DNA of 64,000 nt from Rickettsia endosymbiont of Cantharis rufa (lineage in GTDB: Bacteria; Pseudomonadota; Alphaproteobacteria; Rickettsiales; Rickettsiaceae), in contig NZ_OZ032150.1 in NCBI RefSeq assembly GCF_964026445.1, forward strand, positions 310,001-374,000, read 5' to 3'. Position 1 is the first letter of the stretch, and each line of letters opens with the position of its first letter. This document shows, piece by piece, positions 27,808 through 36,945 of this stretch. The notes beneath the pieces are model-generated. The model saw nothing but the letters and a program-made list of their open reading frames with translations. It was not told the origin of the DNA and searched no databases. A program made the translations under genes and the position numbers.

Positions 27808-29827
27808 CATCGGTAATTTTTTACTGCTAGCTACGATGTGCTTAAGTGGGATGTCGGTTATTTATGTAACTTTTGTCTCTTATGTCATTCTCGCGAAAGC
27901 GGGAATTCAGAAAAAATCTTTATTTTATCAAAGACTGGATTCCTGCTTCCGCAGGAATGACATTTACCTCATCACTCTTCCTTTCTACAAAGCCGCCTTA
28001 TGTGCTATACTTGCTTTTGTTACCCTAGTCCATGCTTTCATTGTTTCCGATTTTTCACTACAAAATGTTTTCCTAAATTCTAGTACTTTAAAACCGTTAA
28101 TATATAAAATAGCCGGTAGCTGGTCGAGTCACGAAGGCTCGATGTTATTATGGTTTTGTTTATTACAAATTATCAGCTGCTGTTATATATTTTTAGCTAA
28201 AGATAAACAGCTTAAACTTTTATCTATCATCATATTATCAGCTATACAATTACTTTTTAGCAGTTTTATTTATTTTACTTCTAATCCCTTTAACGTTTTT
28301 TCCTTTATCCCTAAAGAGGGGCTCGGGCTAAACCCAATGCTACAAGACATTGCTTTGAGCATCCACCCCCCTTTACTTTATCTCGGCTATGTTAGCTACG
28401 CCGTACCTTTTACTATTGTTTGTGCCTCTATGTCATTCTCGTCTCTTTCTATGTCATTCCTGAAAAAGCAGAAATCCATTAATGACATAAGGCTTCTCAA
28501 AATATTTTCAAATATCGGCATTTTATTTACTACTATCGGAATTAGTCTTGGTTCTTGGTGGGCATATAGAGAACTCGGTTGGGGTGGATTTTGGTTTTTC
28601 GATCCAGTAGAAAATATTTCGCTATTTCCTTGGTTATCCGGAATTATGCTACATCATTCTATAGTAGTTACTACCAAAACAAATCGTATAGACCCCTGGA
28701 CTATAATTTTATCAATAGTTACTTTCTTGCTGGTAATATTTAGTACTGCTTTAGTCCGATCCGGCCTTATTACCTCTGTTCACTCTTTTGCATTCTCATC
28801 TGAGAGAGGAATGTACTTACTTGGGATATTTTTGATTATGGGGATTGGTGGACTCTGTGTCATCCTGCGGCTTGATCGCGGGATCTCAAGAAGTTTACCA
28901 TCACAGACTGTTTTACAAGATACCGTGGTCAAGCCACGGCATGACATACTCGGAATACTCCTCGGCAACATATTCTTCCTACTTAGTCTTATCGTCCTAA
29001 TATGCGCTACCCTTTACCCACCAATTTACTCTTTATTTGATGATAAACCTATTATTATTAGTGAGACGTTTTTCATCAACAATTTTATTATATTCGTTAT
29101 TCCTACTCTTTGTACCATAGGATTATTTACTACCAGAAACTCTATTAAAAAACATATTATTATTCTAATATTATCTCTAATAATTACTTATTTAATATCA
29201 TCAAAAGTAACATTTAGTATCATATCGATTTTAACTATAATCGCATCTATATTTCTGATGCTTCATAATGTGCATTATCTTTTGATTAAAACCAATTATT
29301 TTAGAAATAAGCTTAAAGCAAGTAACGCTAGTATGATACTTGGGCATTTTGGTTTCGCCATGATTAGCTTTAGTATCACTATGAATGCATTATTACAAAG
29401 TGAAATGGATTTTACCGGAGAGGTGGGAACAAGTAAAACATTTAACGAATTTAAAGTAACATTGCAAAATATTAAGTTTGCTCAAGGTAAAAATTATTAT
29501 AGACAAATCGCTGAATTTTGGCTTGAAGATAATAGCCATAATATAACTATATTAAAGCCGGAAAATAGACTTTATATAGTTGAAAAAAGTTTATCGCAAG
29601 AAAGCGATATATACTCTTACTTATCATATGATCTTTACGCTGTTTTAAGTAATATAGACGGCGATATAATTCATGCTAAAATATATTACAAACCAATGAT
29701 GAGCTTTATCTGGCTTGGAATTATTCTTACCGCCTCCGGCTTTTTTATTGCGCTAATCAGAAAAAATTCTAAGTTCTGTGAAGAAAAATTAAATTATTTG
29801 TATCCAAAAAGAGCAAAAATAAATTAA
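27800..29827 (+). CDS. ccmF: Cytochrome c-type biogenesis (heme lyase) protein CcmF
   Basis: This 675-residue multi-span inner-membrane protein attaches heme to apocytochrome c. The family core is clear: GSWSSHEGSMLLWFCLLQII, NPMLQDIALSIHPPLLYLGY, the WWAYRELGWGGFWFFDPVEN heme-handling tryptophan-rich motif, and LVRSGLITSVHSFA. Three stretches that are not CcmF-like coincide with RPE repeats: about residues 29-55, 212-229 and 353-383. They lie between membrane segments, so the frame is kept. The start overlaps the upstream gene by 8 bases. Confidence 0.9.
   Translation: MSNIGNFLLLATMCLSGMSVIYVTFVSYVILAKAGIQKKSLFYQRLDSCFRRNDIYLITLPFYKAALCAILAFVTLVHAFIVSDFSLQNVFLNSSTLKPLIYKIAGSWSSHEGSMLLWFCLLQIISCCYIFLAKDKQLKLLSIIILSAIQLLFSSFIYFTSNPFNVFSFIPKEGLGLNPMLQDIALSIHPPLLYLGYVSYAVPFTIVCASMSFSSLSMSFLKKQKSINDIRLLKIFSNIGILFTTIGISLGSWWAYRELGWGGFWFFDPVENISLFPWLSGIMLHHSIVVTTKTNRIDPWTIILSIVTFLLVIFSTALVRSGLITSVHSFAFSSERGMYLLGIFLIMGIGGLCVILRLDRGISRSLPSQTVLQDTVVKPRHDILGILLGNIFFLLSLIVLICATLYPPIYSLFDDKPIIISETFFINNFIIFVIPTLCTIGLFTTRNSIKKHIIILILSLIITYLISSKVTFSIISILTIIASIFLMLHNVHYLLIKTNYFRNKLKASNASMILGHFGFAMISFSITMNALLQSEMDFTGEVGTSKTFNEFKVTLQNIKFAQGKNYYRQIAEFWLEDNSHNITILKPENRLYIVEKSLSQESDIYSYLSYDLYAVLSNIDGDIIHAKIYYKPMMSFIWLGIILTASGFFIALIRKNSKFCEEKLNYLYPKRAKIN
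27884..27963. repeat. RPE-type repeat inside ccmF (first)
   Basis: GTCATTCTCGCGAAAGCGGG and TTCCGCAGGAATGACAT form the arms. It is read in frame as VILAKAGIQKKSLFYQRLDS and a few more residues after the first membrane helix. Confidence 0.85.
28433..28486. repeat. Short RPE-like tract inside ccmF (second)
   Basis: TGTCATTCTCGTCTC and TATGTCATTCCTGAAAAAGC followed by AATGACAT repeat-family words translate as SFSSLSMSFLKKQKSIND. It is shorter and less symmetrical than other copies. Confidence 0.5.
28858..28946. repeat. RPE-type repeat inside ccmF (third)
   Basis: TGTCATCCTGCGGCTTGATC and GTGGTCAAGCCACGGCATGA form the arms. It is translated as VILRLDRGISRS followed by a DTVVKPRHD block, the same peptide block as in tatD. 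Confidence 0.85.
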
Positions 29828-29852
29828 TTTAATTTTCTTTCACAGAGCCCAG

Positions 29853-30043
29853 CTATGATGAAATTTTTATCCATACCTCATTATAGTCATAATCATCCTC
29901 GTCGTCTGATTCTAAAATATACTCTTTGTCTAATAAAAATATATCCAATGACTCCTTGATATCATTTATCTGTTTAGAAAATTTTTCTAAACTTATATCC
30001 AGTTTTTTTCACAGTTAAAACTTCCTGTTTCTTTCTTGCTCAT
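29853..30043 (-). pseudogene. Small unknown protein with a one-base frameshift
   Basis: The ATG at 30043 gives MSKKETGSFNCEK. One base missing from an A-run (near 30006) breaks the frame. In the next frame the coding signal continues LDISLEKFSKQINDIKESLD, IFLLDKEYILESDDEDDYDY and NEVWIKISS to a stop at 29853. Repaired, it would encode 63 residues, acidic at the C-terminus. It is not a family I recognise. The remaining bases up to the IS1 copy at 30439 show no gene. Confidence 0.45.
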
Positions 30044-30438
30044 AAAATATTTTTCCATTTTTATTGATGCTTTAAGTAAGAACTTAATTACCTAAAGCAT
30101 AATAACGCCGATCATTTAGGCTCCCTGTATATAAAAATTAAAATTTGTACACAAAATTCCTAAAACTCATTCAAGAAAGCACTTAAACTTATAGCAAAGC
30201 GTAATGTCCTCTTGCTTTATTTAAAACATCTTGATATGTTTGTAACCATACGATATTTTGGTCGTATTATATTCAACCAATAAGCATAATTACATATATG
30301 TAATTTTGTTCTAGTACTTTTGGACAAAAAGTCAATGAATAATGTTTATTAATTGGTTTAATATTTATAAAAATACAATGGTAATTTAAAAACGTATGTC
30401 AGATACGGTATTACAAATTACATGGCTTGAAAGAAAGA
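30044..30438. other. Intergenic stretch with no recognised gene
   Basis: About 395 bases, AT-rich, with stops in all frames. I see no RNA gene, repeat arms or conserved motif. Confidence 0.5.
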
Positions 30439-30895
30439 GTCGCACCTCCATTTTACAGATGTGGATATTAAAAGGCTATACGTTCAATAAGAGTTCCGAT
30501 GACTTTATCATGAATATCCAATGACTTGGAAAAACAAATTGTTTTACGTGTCAGTCTTTTGCATCTTGTTCTAAGATTTAAGTTACCCCGTTCTATCCGT
30601 TGAGTATATTTTTTACTAACAATGTGTTTTTTGGGATCTAATAACCTAGCATAACTTCCCTATCCATCTGTAAAGTAAAAAGTAACCTTAAAATCCTCCG
30701 GTTTTTTTCAGTAATGATTCTGATGTGCTATCACATCTTGTACCAAAAGTATAAGCAACTACTTTTAACAAAATCTTATCCAAAGAATATCAAAGCCATC
30801 TTTGTTTGGATTTATTCTGTACATAAGGCCATTGTTCATCTATTTCAGGAGCAATAATTACTTCTATCGTATTGATAGAATGATTTATCTTTTTT
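30439..30895 (-). mobile_element. IS1-family element, copy D, only the 3' half
   Basis: It starts GTCGCACCTCCATTTTACAG and runs on the minus strand through the InsB region up to the TTATCTTTTTT tract. There copy E begins in the opposite orientation. The 5' half is missing. It carries TGA in RWL*YS and TAG in DG*GSY. Confidence 0.88.
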
Positions 30896-31724
30896 GGTCG
30901 TGCCCCGTATTGCAGCTTAGCATGAATAATCTATAATCCTCAAACAGTAATAAGAGAGAATTATAGTTAAGGAGTTATGACAAGAATATATGTTAAGTGT
31001 AGATCAAGAATAGATGTTAAGTGTAGATATTATAACGACACAGAAAAAGTAGTAAAGGCGGGATATTCAATTTCAAAACAACAGAGATATCAATGCAAGC
31101 AGTGTAATCGATATTTTTAACTGTAATATATTAATAATGCCTCTAAGCCTGGAGTCAAGGCTCAGATAGTAGATATGTCAATCAATGGCTCTGGAGTTAG
31201 GGATACAGTAAGAGTATTAAAAGTGGGTATCAATACGGTTATCCGTGTTTTAAAAAAATCTAGCGTTAAAAAAGATAAATCATTCTATCAATACGATAGA
31301 AGTAATTATTGCTCCTGAAATAGATGAACAATGGCCTTATGTACAGAATAAATCCAAACAAAGATGGCTTTGATATTCTTTGGATAAGATTTTGTTAAAA
31401 GTAGTTGCTTATACTTTTGGTACAAGATGTGATAGCACATCAGAATCATTACTGAAAAAAACTGGAGGATTTTAAGGTTACTTTTTACTTTACAGATGGA
31501 TAGGGAAGTTATGCTAGGTTATTAGATCCCAAAAAACACATTGTTAGTAAAAAATATACTCAACGGATAGAACGGGGTAACTTAAATCTTAGAACAAGAT
31601 GCAAAAGACTGACACGTAAAACAATTTGTTTTTCCAAGTCATTGGATATTCATGATAAAGTCATCGGAACTCTTATTGAACGTATAGCATTTAATATCCA
31701 CATCTGTAAAATGGAGGTGCGACC
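30896..31724 (+). mobile_element. IS1-family element, copy E (defective)
   Basis: The left end is GGTCGTGCCCCGTATTGCAG and the right end is ATGGAGGTGCGACC. It is head-to-head with truncated copy D and joins an istB remnant on its right. It has TGA and TAG at the two diagnostic Trp codons, plus the shared InsA stops. No target duplication links its two flanks. Confidence 0.88.
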
Positions 31725-31901
31725 TGGCGCAATAATCTTGCTCAGGATAGTGCTCTTACAGCTGCTATCTTAGATCGTCTGCTCCATCATTCCACGATAC
31801 TCAATATTAAAGGGGATAGTTTCAGACTTAGAAATAAAAAGAAAGCTGGTCTTGTATCAATAGAGGTGATTAATAAACAGGAGGATAATCTTATGACTTA
31901 A
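31725..31901 (+). pseudogene. IS21-family IstB ATPase, C-terminal remnant
   Basis: The frame opens at the IS1 boundary and reads WRNNLAQDSALTAAILDRLL, then HHSTILNIKGDSFRLRNKK, ending at a TAA at 31899. The AILDRLLHHSTILNIKGDSFR block is typical of the end of IstB helper ATPases. About 190 N-terminal residues are missing. Confidence 0.75.
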
Positions 31902-32030
31902 ATATCAAATGATTTCTTATTATACTGTATCAATTTTCAAACAGTATATATTAAAATTATGTATCATTTTTCGACCGCTGTTGACATTCCAGAAAGTTAA
32001 TAATAGACGATATTAACAGTAGGGATAAAA

Positions 32031-32249
32031 ATGCCGGATATAGAGCCAAAGATATATCCAGCTGAATTTAAAGAATCAGCGATTAGATTAGCTATTGAGT
32101 CTAAGCAACCTTTTGCTCAAACAGCTAGAGAACTAGGAATTACGAAGTATAGTCTATATAATTGGGTTAATAAACATTCAAAACTCAAGGAAGTAATGAG
32201 ATATGAAGAACATCTGTATGATGAATTAAGGAGATTGAAGAAGAACTAG
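32031..32249 (+). CDS. IS3-family transposase OrfA (copy I)
   Basis: This 72-residue helix-turn-helix protein reads AEFKESAIRLAIESKQPFAQ, then TARELGITKYSLYNWVNKHS. The frame closes at RRLKKN. The zipper EEELDRVTQERDLLK follows in another frame and AAAYFAKESQ in a third, so OrfA is either frameshifted or continues by slippage. Confidence 0.85.
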   Translation: MPDIEPKIYPAEFKESAIRLAIESKQPFAQTARELGITKYSLYNWVNKHSKLKEVMRYEEHLYDELRRLKKN

Positions 32250-32363
32250 ATAGAGTAACACAAGAACGTGATCTATTAAAAAGGCTGCCGCGTACTTTGC
32301 AAAAGAATCCCAATAAGGTACGCATGGATAAAGGAAAACAGAGGTAATTTTTCCATTTCTGCT

Positions 32364-33176
32364 ATGTGTAAATTTATGAAAGTATCACGTAATGGTTATT
32401 ATGAATGGTTAAATAATCTTGGATGTAATAGGGTTAAAGAAGGTAATGAATTAACAAACAGAATTGAAATTATCTTTAAAGAAGGTAGAGGTAATTATGG
32501 AACTAGACCTATTAAAAAGGAACTATCACGGCAAGATATAACTGCTAGTAGGAGACGCATTGCAAGACTAATAAAAGAAGCTAATTTGCTATGTAAAACT
32601 AAACGTAAATTTAAAGCCATTACTGACTCTAATCATAATAAGCAAATTGCTCCTAATTTATTAAATAGAGAGTTTACAGTTTATGCTGCTAATTGTTATT
32701 GGGTTGGAGACATAACCTATGTGCCAACTGGTGAAGGCTGGCTATATTTAGCAACTGTTATTGATCTATTTTCTAGAAAAATTATAGGATGGTCTATGAG
32801 TAATAACATGAGAGCTGATTTGGTTAATAATGCTTTATTAATGGCAATATGGCAACGTAAACCAGCAAAAGGGCTTATTTGGCATACTGATAGAGGTAGT
32901 CAATATTGTTCTGATAGTCATTTAAAAATTATAAAACAACATGGTATCAAACAGAGTATGGGTCGTAAAGGAAATTGCTTGGATAATGCTGTTGCTGAAA
33001 GTTTCTTTCATACTATAAAAACAGAATTAATGTATCAATATAAATTTAAAACTAAGGAGGAAGCAAAATATGCCATATTTGAATATATAGAGGTATTTTA
33101 TAACCGTATCAGAATGTATTCTGCTAACGATTATTTATCACCAGTAAGATATGAAGAGATACAAAATTGCGCTTAA
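32364..33176 (+). CDS. IS3-family transposase OrfB (copy I), DDE integrase
   Basis: This 270-residue protein has the HTH_21 region near the N-terminus (NYGTRPIKKELSRQDITASR) and an rve-type catalytic core. The DDE residues are all present: D in VGDITYVPTGEGWLYLATVI, D in WHTDRGSQYCS, E in NCLDNAVAESFFHTIKTE. Open-frame sequence with coding character extends upstream of the ATG (YAWIKENRGNFSIS), consistent with production by frameshifting from orfA. Confidence 0.92.
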   Translation: MCKFMKVSRNGYYEWLNNLGCNRVKEGNELTNRIEIIFKEGRGNYGTRPIKKELSRQDITASRRRIARLIKEANLLCKTKRKFKAITDSNHNKQIAPNLLNREFTVYAANCYWVGDITYVPTGEGWLYLATVIDLFSRKIIGWSMSNNMRADLVNNALLMAIWQRKPAKGLIWHTDRGSQYCSDSHLKIIKQHGIKQSMGRKGNCLDNAVAESFFHTIKTELMYQYKFKTKEEAKYAIFEYIEVFYNRIRMYSANDYLSPVRYEEIQNCA

Positions 33177-33214
33177 ACAACTGTTCGGAAAAGTGTTTAC
33201 AGATCGTAATATTT

Positions 33215-34057
33215 TTAACAAAACGCCATACTCAAAACTAATCCAACGTAATTATTAGCTCGAAATCTTGTCATACAATTAGCAGGGTTTCGGATATCAA
33301 GAGTCGCTACCTGCAATATTAGTAAAATTAGGGCAGCTAAAATAGGTAAATAGTCGATATTACAGTTAGCTATCTTTGTTGCCAGGATAAATAACAATAT
33401 AAAACCTATATAATATATATAAAGCCAAAACTTATAATGCTTGTTCTCTAAGTATATACCTAAAGACTTCACTCCTATTTTTCTATCATCTTCTATATCC
33501 GCAAAGCCGTAGATTGTATCATATCCGATTATCCAACTAGCACAGGCTAAATACATAATAATCGCTGCCATTTCAAGTTTATCCTGAACTGCCGCATAAC
33601 CTATTAATACTCCTAGTTTAAAGGTAAAACCCAAAAAGATTTGCGGAAAGTAAGTAATACGCTTCATTAGCGGATATATAGCAATCATGATAACGGCAAA
33701 TAATCCTATATATATAGCTGTTCTGCTTAATGATAGCAAAATGATTAAAGAGATAATAGCAAGTATGATGGCTATAGTAATAGCATAGGAAACAGACAAA
33801 GCACCGCTTGCTAAAGGTCGATCTTTAGTCCTCGTAACATGTTTATCAAATTTTCGATCAAATAGATCATTAATAATACATCCGGTACTCCTCGTAGTTA
33901 TACTACCTAAAATAAATAACGGAAGTAAATGTACTAGCTCTGATTTTGAAGGGTTTGCAAGTAATAATCCAAACAAAGCCGGAAAAAAAACTAATGAATA
34001 AGCTACAGGCTTATCTGCCCGCATTAATTTTAAAGTAAGTAAAAGTTTGCTCATCAT
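33215..34057 (-). CDS. ubiA: 4-hydroxybenzoate polyprenyltransferase UbiA
   Basis: This 280-residue membrane enzyme prenylates 4-hydroxybenzoate in ubiquinone synthesis. The two Asp-rich motifs are NDLFDRKFDKHV and YGFADIEDDRKIGVKS. There are about nine membrane helices and the length is typical. It is enclosed by two inverted IS3 copies, with only 9 bases between its stop and copy I. It would be translated from ATG 34057 just after the end of a decayed yhcG fragment. ubiE and ubiB of the same pathway are at 47.6-49.8 kb. Confidence 0.95.
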   Translation of the reverse strand: MMSKLLLTLKLMRADKPVAYSLVFFPALFGLLLANPSKSELVHLLPLFILGSITTRSTGCIINDLFDRKFDKHVTRTKDRPLASGALSVSYAITIAIILAIISLIILLSLSRTAIYIGLFAVIMIAIYPLMKRITYFPQIFLGFTFKLGVLIGYAAVQDKLEMAAIIMYLACASWIIGYDTIYGFADIEDDRKIGVKSLGIYLENKHYKFWLYIYYIGFILLFILATKIANCNIDYLPILAALILLILQVATLDIRNPANCMTRFRANNYVGLVLSMAFC

Positions 34058-34059
34058 TT

Positions 34060-34226
34060 CTATTTTCTTATTAATTCTTTAGCAAGCTCTGCCTCTAATT
34101 CCTCAATGGTTGGGAGTTCACTTTCTATCCCTTTAGGTAAATTTTCAGTTATTTTGTACTCTGCAAGTCCAATAGGTTTACTCATATCACGTAATGCGTA
34201 TTCTGCAAGCACATTATTTTTTGATT
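34060..34226 (-). pseudogene. YhcG/DUF1016-type nuclease, C-terminal remnant
   Basis: Up to the IS3 copy II edge the frame reads SKNNVLAEYALRDMSKPIGL, then AEYKITENLPKGIESELPTI and EELEAELAKELIRK. The EYALRDxxKPIGxAEY and LPTIEELEAEL blocks are the C-terminal signature of DUF1016 PDDEXK nucleases. All of the catalytic part is gone. Its stop is 2 bases before the ubiA ATG. Confidence 0.7.
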
Positions 34227-34256
34227 TGACCTGTAAACACTTTTCCGAACAGTTGT

Positions 34257-35069
34257 TTAAGCGCAATTTTGTATCTCTTCATATCTTACTGGTGATAAAT
34301 AATCGTTAGCAGAATACATTCTGATACGGTTATAAAATACCTCTATATATTCAAATATGGCATATTTTGCTTCCTCCTTAGTTTTAAATTTATATTGATA
34401 CATTAATTCTGTTTTTATAGTATGAAAGAAACTTTCAGCAACAGCATTATCCAAGCAATTTCCTTTACGACCCATACTCTGTTTGATACCATGTTGTTTT
34501 ATAATTTTTAAATGACTATCAGAACAATATTGACTACCTCTATCAGTATGCCAAATAAGCCCTTTTGCTGGTTTACGTTGCCATATTGCCATTAATAAAG
34601 CATTATTAACCAAATCAGCTCTCATGTTATTACTCATAGACCATCCTATAATTTTTCTAGAAAATAGATCAATAACAGTTGCTAAATATAGCCAGCCTTC
34701 ACCAGTTGGCACATAGGTTATGTCTCCAACCCAATAACAATTAGCAGCATAAACTGTAAACTCTCTATTTAATAAATTAGGAGCAATTTGCTTATTATGA
34801 TTAGAGTCAGTAATGGCTTTAAATTTACGTTTAGTTTTACATAGCAAATTAGCTTCTTTTATTAGTCTTGCAATGCGTCTCCTACTAGCAGTTATATCTT
34901 GCCGTGATAGTTCCTTTTTAATAGGTCTAGTTCCATAATTACCTCTACCTTCTTTAAAGATAATTTCAATTCTGTTTGTTAATTCATTACCTTCTTTAAC
35001 CCTATTACATCCAAGATTATTTAACCATTCATAATAACCATTACGTGATACTTTCATAAATTTACACAT
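34257..35069 (-). CDS. IS3-family transposase OrfB (copy II)
   Basis: 270 residues, protein-identical to copies I and III as far as I can read, with the same DDE residues (GDITY, HTDRGSQ, AESFFHT). Confidence 0.92.
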   Translation of the reverse strand: MCKFMKVSRNGYYEWLNNLGCNRVKEGNELTNRIEIIFKEGRGNYGTRPIKKELSRQDITASRRRIARLIKEANLLCKTKRKFKAITDSNHNKQIAPNLLNREFTVYAANCYWVGDITYVPTGEGWLYLATVIDLFSRKIIGWSMSNNMRADLVNNALLMAIWQRKPAKGLIWHTDRGSQYCSDSHLKIIKQHGIKQSMGRKGNCLDNAVAESFFHTIKTELMYQYKFKTKEEAKYAIFEYIEVFYNRIRMYSANDYLSPVRYEEIQNCA

Positions 35070-35183
35070 AGCAGAAATGGAAAAATTACCTCTGTTTTCC
35101 TTTATCCATGCGTACCTTATTGGGATTCTTTTGCAAAGTACGCGGCAGCCTTTTTAATAGATCACGTTCTTGTGTTACTCTAT

Positions 35184-35402
35184 CTAGTTCTTCTTCAATC
35201 TCCTTAATTCATCATACAGATGTTCTTCATATCTCATTACTTCCTTGAGTTTTGAATGTTTATTAACCCAATTATATAGACTATACCTCGTAATTCCTAG
35301 TTCTCTAGCTGTTTGAGCAAAAGGTTGCTTAGACTCAATAGCTAATCTAATCGCTGATTCTTTAAATTCAGCTGGATATATCTTTGGCTCTATATCCGGC
35401 AT
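35184..35402 (-). CDS. IS3-family transposase OrfA (copy II)
   Basis: 72 residues, the same as copy I except Arg for Lys in the GITRYSLYNW segment. The frame closes before the leucine zipper as in the other copies. Confidence 0.85.
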   Translation of the reverse strand: MPDIEPKIYPAEFKESAIRLAIESKQPFAQTARELGITRYSLYNWVNKHSKLKEVMRYEEHLYDELRRLKKN

Positions 35403-35467
35403 TTTTATCCCTACTGTTAATATCGTCTATTATTAACTTTCTGGAAAACTATAGTCGCATCATTATT

Positions 35468-35544
35468 GTCATACCGTGGCTCAGCCACGGTATCCAGAAA
35501 AAAATATTGTTTTTGGACCCCGTGATCAAGTCACGGGGTGACAA
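35468..35544. repeat. RPE-type palindromic repeat
   Basis: TGTCATACCGTGGCTCAGCC and AAGTCACGGGGTGACA flank a T/A-rich middle with GGACCCCGTG. It lies between IS3 copy II and the stop of the MFS gene. Confidence 0.8.
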
Positions 35545-35546
35545 CA

Positions 35547-36836
35547 TTAACTTCTCGCTCTAACAGCCCATAAGGTTATAATCGATATTGCGGTTATGTA
35601 AATCGCAATTGATAAAGGGCTGCTGGTTACATGCCAAAGCATTAAACAGATTGACGGAGTAAGGCGTCCGATTAGCGAAGAGCCTATACTACTGCCGATA
35701 CCGACTAGCATATATTTATCGGCAGTTTTAAACAAATTATTTAGCCAGCAATTTAAAGGGGTTAAGAAGCCAACACCTAGTATTATAACCCAAACACGCA
35801 CAAAATTAACATACCATATAGATGAATTATTCAAGAATAACCATAAAGGAATCATGCTTAAGCTCATTAAAATCAGAGTACCGCTTAGTATTTTATGATA
35901 ATGTAGTTTTTTTGTTAGATGGCCAATTATCGGAATCATAATCATATCAAAAATCAGAAACTCGGTATTAAATTCCATCATTGTTTCAAGTGATATATCG
36001 GTAATAAGCGGAATAAAGCTATTCATAAATACGAAAGGTACTATGTAGATCATATACGAAAAACCTACGGCAAAGCTAATACGTAAGATACTTAGTTTGT
36101 TGTTCCAAATTGTGTTTAAGTCGAGTAATAGTGACGATACTACGTCATTGCGAGGAAAAACTGCAGGTTTTGACGAAGCAATCTCAGGCAAAATTCCTGA
36201 GATTGCCATACTCCTTTTAGTCGCTCGCAATGACGTGCAATCCTCACTCTTTCTCAAAAAATAACCTATAAGAGCCGTAAGCCCGCCAAATATGAAACAT
36301 AACCTCCAATATTCATTATACTCCACATTTAAAACTATAGTGCTGATAAATGAAGCAAGAATAATACCAACCATAGTAGAGGTTTGATAAAGGTAAGAAG
36401 CTTTAAATACTTCCTCTTCGTTTTTATTCTCTAAAATAAATAATTTAGCAATGGCGCATTCACCCTCGGAATATACTCCTTGCAACGTTCTAAGCAAAAT
36501 TAATAATTGCGGTGCAAGCCAACCTATTTGCGCATGAGACGGTATCAAACCTATCAAACTAGTTGAGAAGGCCACCCCAATCAAAGAATGTGACAAAGCA
36601 AAAACACCACCGTATTTTTTAGCAATTACGCCAAAAAAATAAGATCCTATGGGACGTGTAAATAAAGACGTAGCAAGAACGCTATAGGTAAGTATTAAGG
36701 CTGCAACTTTATCATGATTCGGGAAGAAAGTGCTAGCAAGTAACGGAGCTAGAAACCCATAAAGCGCAGTATCAAAATGATCCATCGCATTACCGATTAA
36801 GATCGAAAAACCCCTTTTGCTTAATGAATTATTCAT
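35547..36836 (-). CDS. MFS transporter of the ProP/MHS type, with RPE insertion
   Basis: This 429-residue protein has about 12 membrane helices. Metabolite:H+ symporter features are FSILIGNAMDHFDTALYGFL at the N-terminus, TRPIGSYFFGVIAKKYG after helix 2, and TLQGVYSEGECAIAKLFILE. It is likely a proline/betaine or dicarboxylate-type symporter. Residues about 201-232 (TSLRATKRSMAISGILPEIA and following) do not fit the family and correspond to an RPE in the central loop. It is divergent from tmk (109 bases between starts). Confidence 0.82.
   Translation of the reverse strand: MNNSLSKRGFSILIGNAMDHFDTALYGFLAPLLASTFFPNHDKVAALILTYSVLATSLFTRPIGSYFFGVIAKKYGGVFALSHSLIGVAFSTSLIGLIPSHAQIGWLAPQLLILLRTLQGVYSEGECAIAKLFILENKNEEEVFKASYLYQTSTMVGIILASFISTIVLNVEYNEYWRLCFIFGGLTALIGYFLRKSEDCTSLRATKRSMAISGILPEIASSKPAVFPRNDVVSSLLLDLNTIWNNKLSILRISFAVGFSYMIYIVPFVFMNSFIPLITDISLETMMEFNTEFLIFDMIMIPIIGHLTKKLHYHKILSGTLILMSLSMIPLWLFLNNSSIWYVNFVRVWVIILGVGFLTPLNCWLNNLFKTADKYMLVGIGSSIGSSLIGRLTPSICLMLWHVTSSPLSIAIYITAISIITLWAVRARS
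36143..36235. repeat. RPE-type repeat inside the MFS gene
   Basis: CGTCATTGCGAGGAAAAACT and TAGTCGCTCGCAATGACG form the arms, with GCAATCTCAGG and CCTGAGATTGCC inside. It is read in frame on the minus strand as a central-loop insertion. Confidence 0.85.
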
Positions 36837-36945
36837 ATATTAATAATTTAAAATTTATAATGGATTATAAGTATGTAATCTTCCTTGTAAATATTTTTTT
36901 AAGAGATATGATTATAAAGTTATAGCTTAAAAGTAATTGTAATTA

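Larger units (their letters stand above)
31974..33206 (+). mobile_element. IS3-family element, copy I
   Basis: It contains orfA (32031-32249) and orfB (32364-33176), nearly identical to copies II and III. The right end GGAAAAGTGTTTACAGATC matches the other copies. The left end differs (GCTGTTGACATTCCAGAAAG against CTATAGTTTTCCAGAAAG), so this end is diverged or recombined and the left boundary is approximate. It forms an inverted pair with copy II around ubiA. Confidence 0.85.
34227..35459 (-). mobile_element. IS3-family element, copy II
   Basis: The plus-strand edges are TGACCTGTAAACACTTTTCC and ending ACTATAGTCGCA. These were set by alignment to copy III, whose ends are fixed by a target duplication; the length is 1233 bp. 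It contains orfA and orfB on the minus strand, almost identical to copy I. No clear target duplication is seen. It truncates yhcG. Confidence 0.88.

Noticed and set aside
31974..35459. ubiA region as a classical composite transposon
   Set aside because: Copy I has a diverged left end and no outer target duplication was seen, so movement as one unit is unproven; only inversion potential is claimed.
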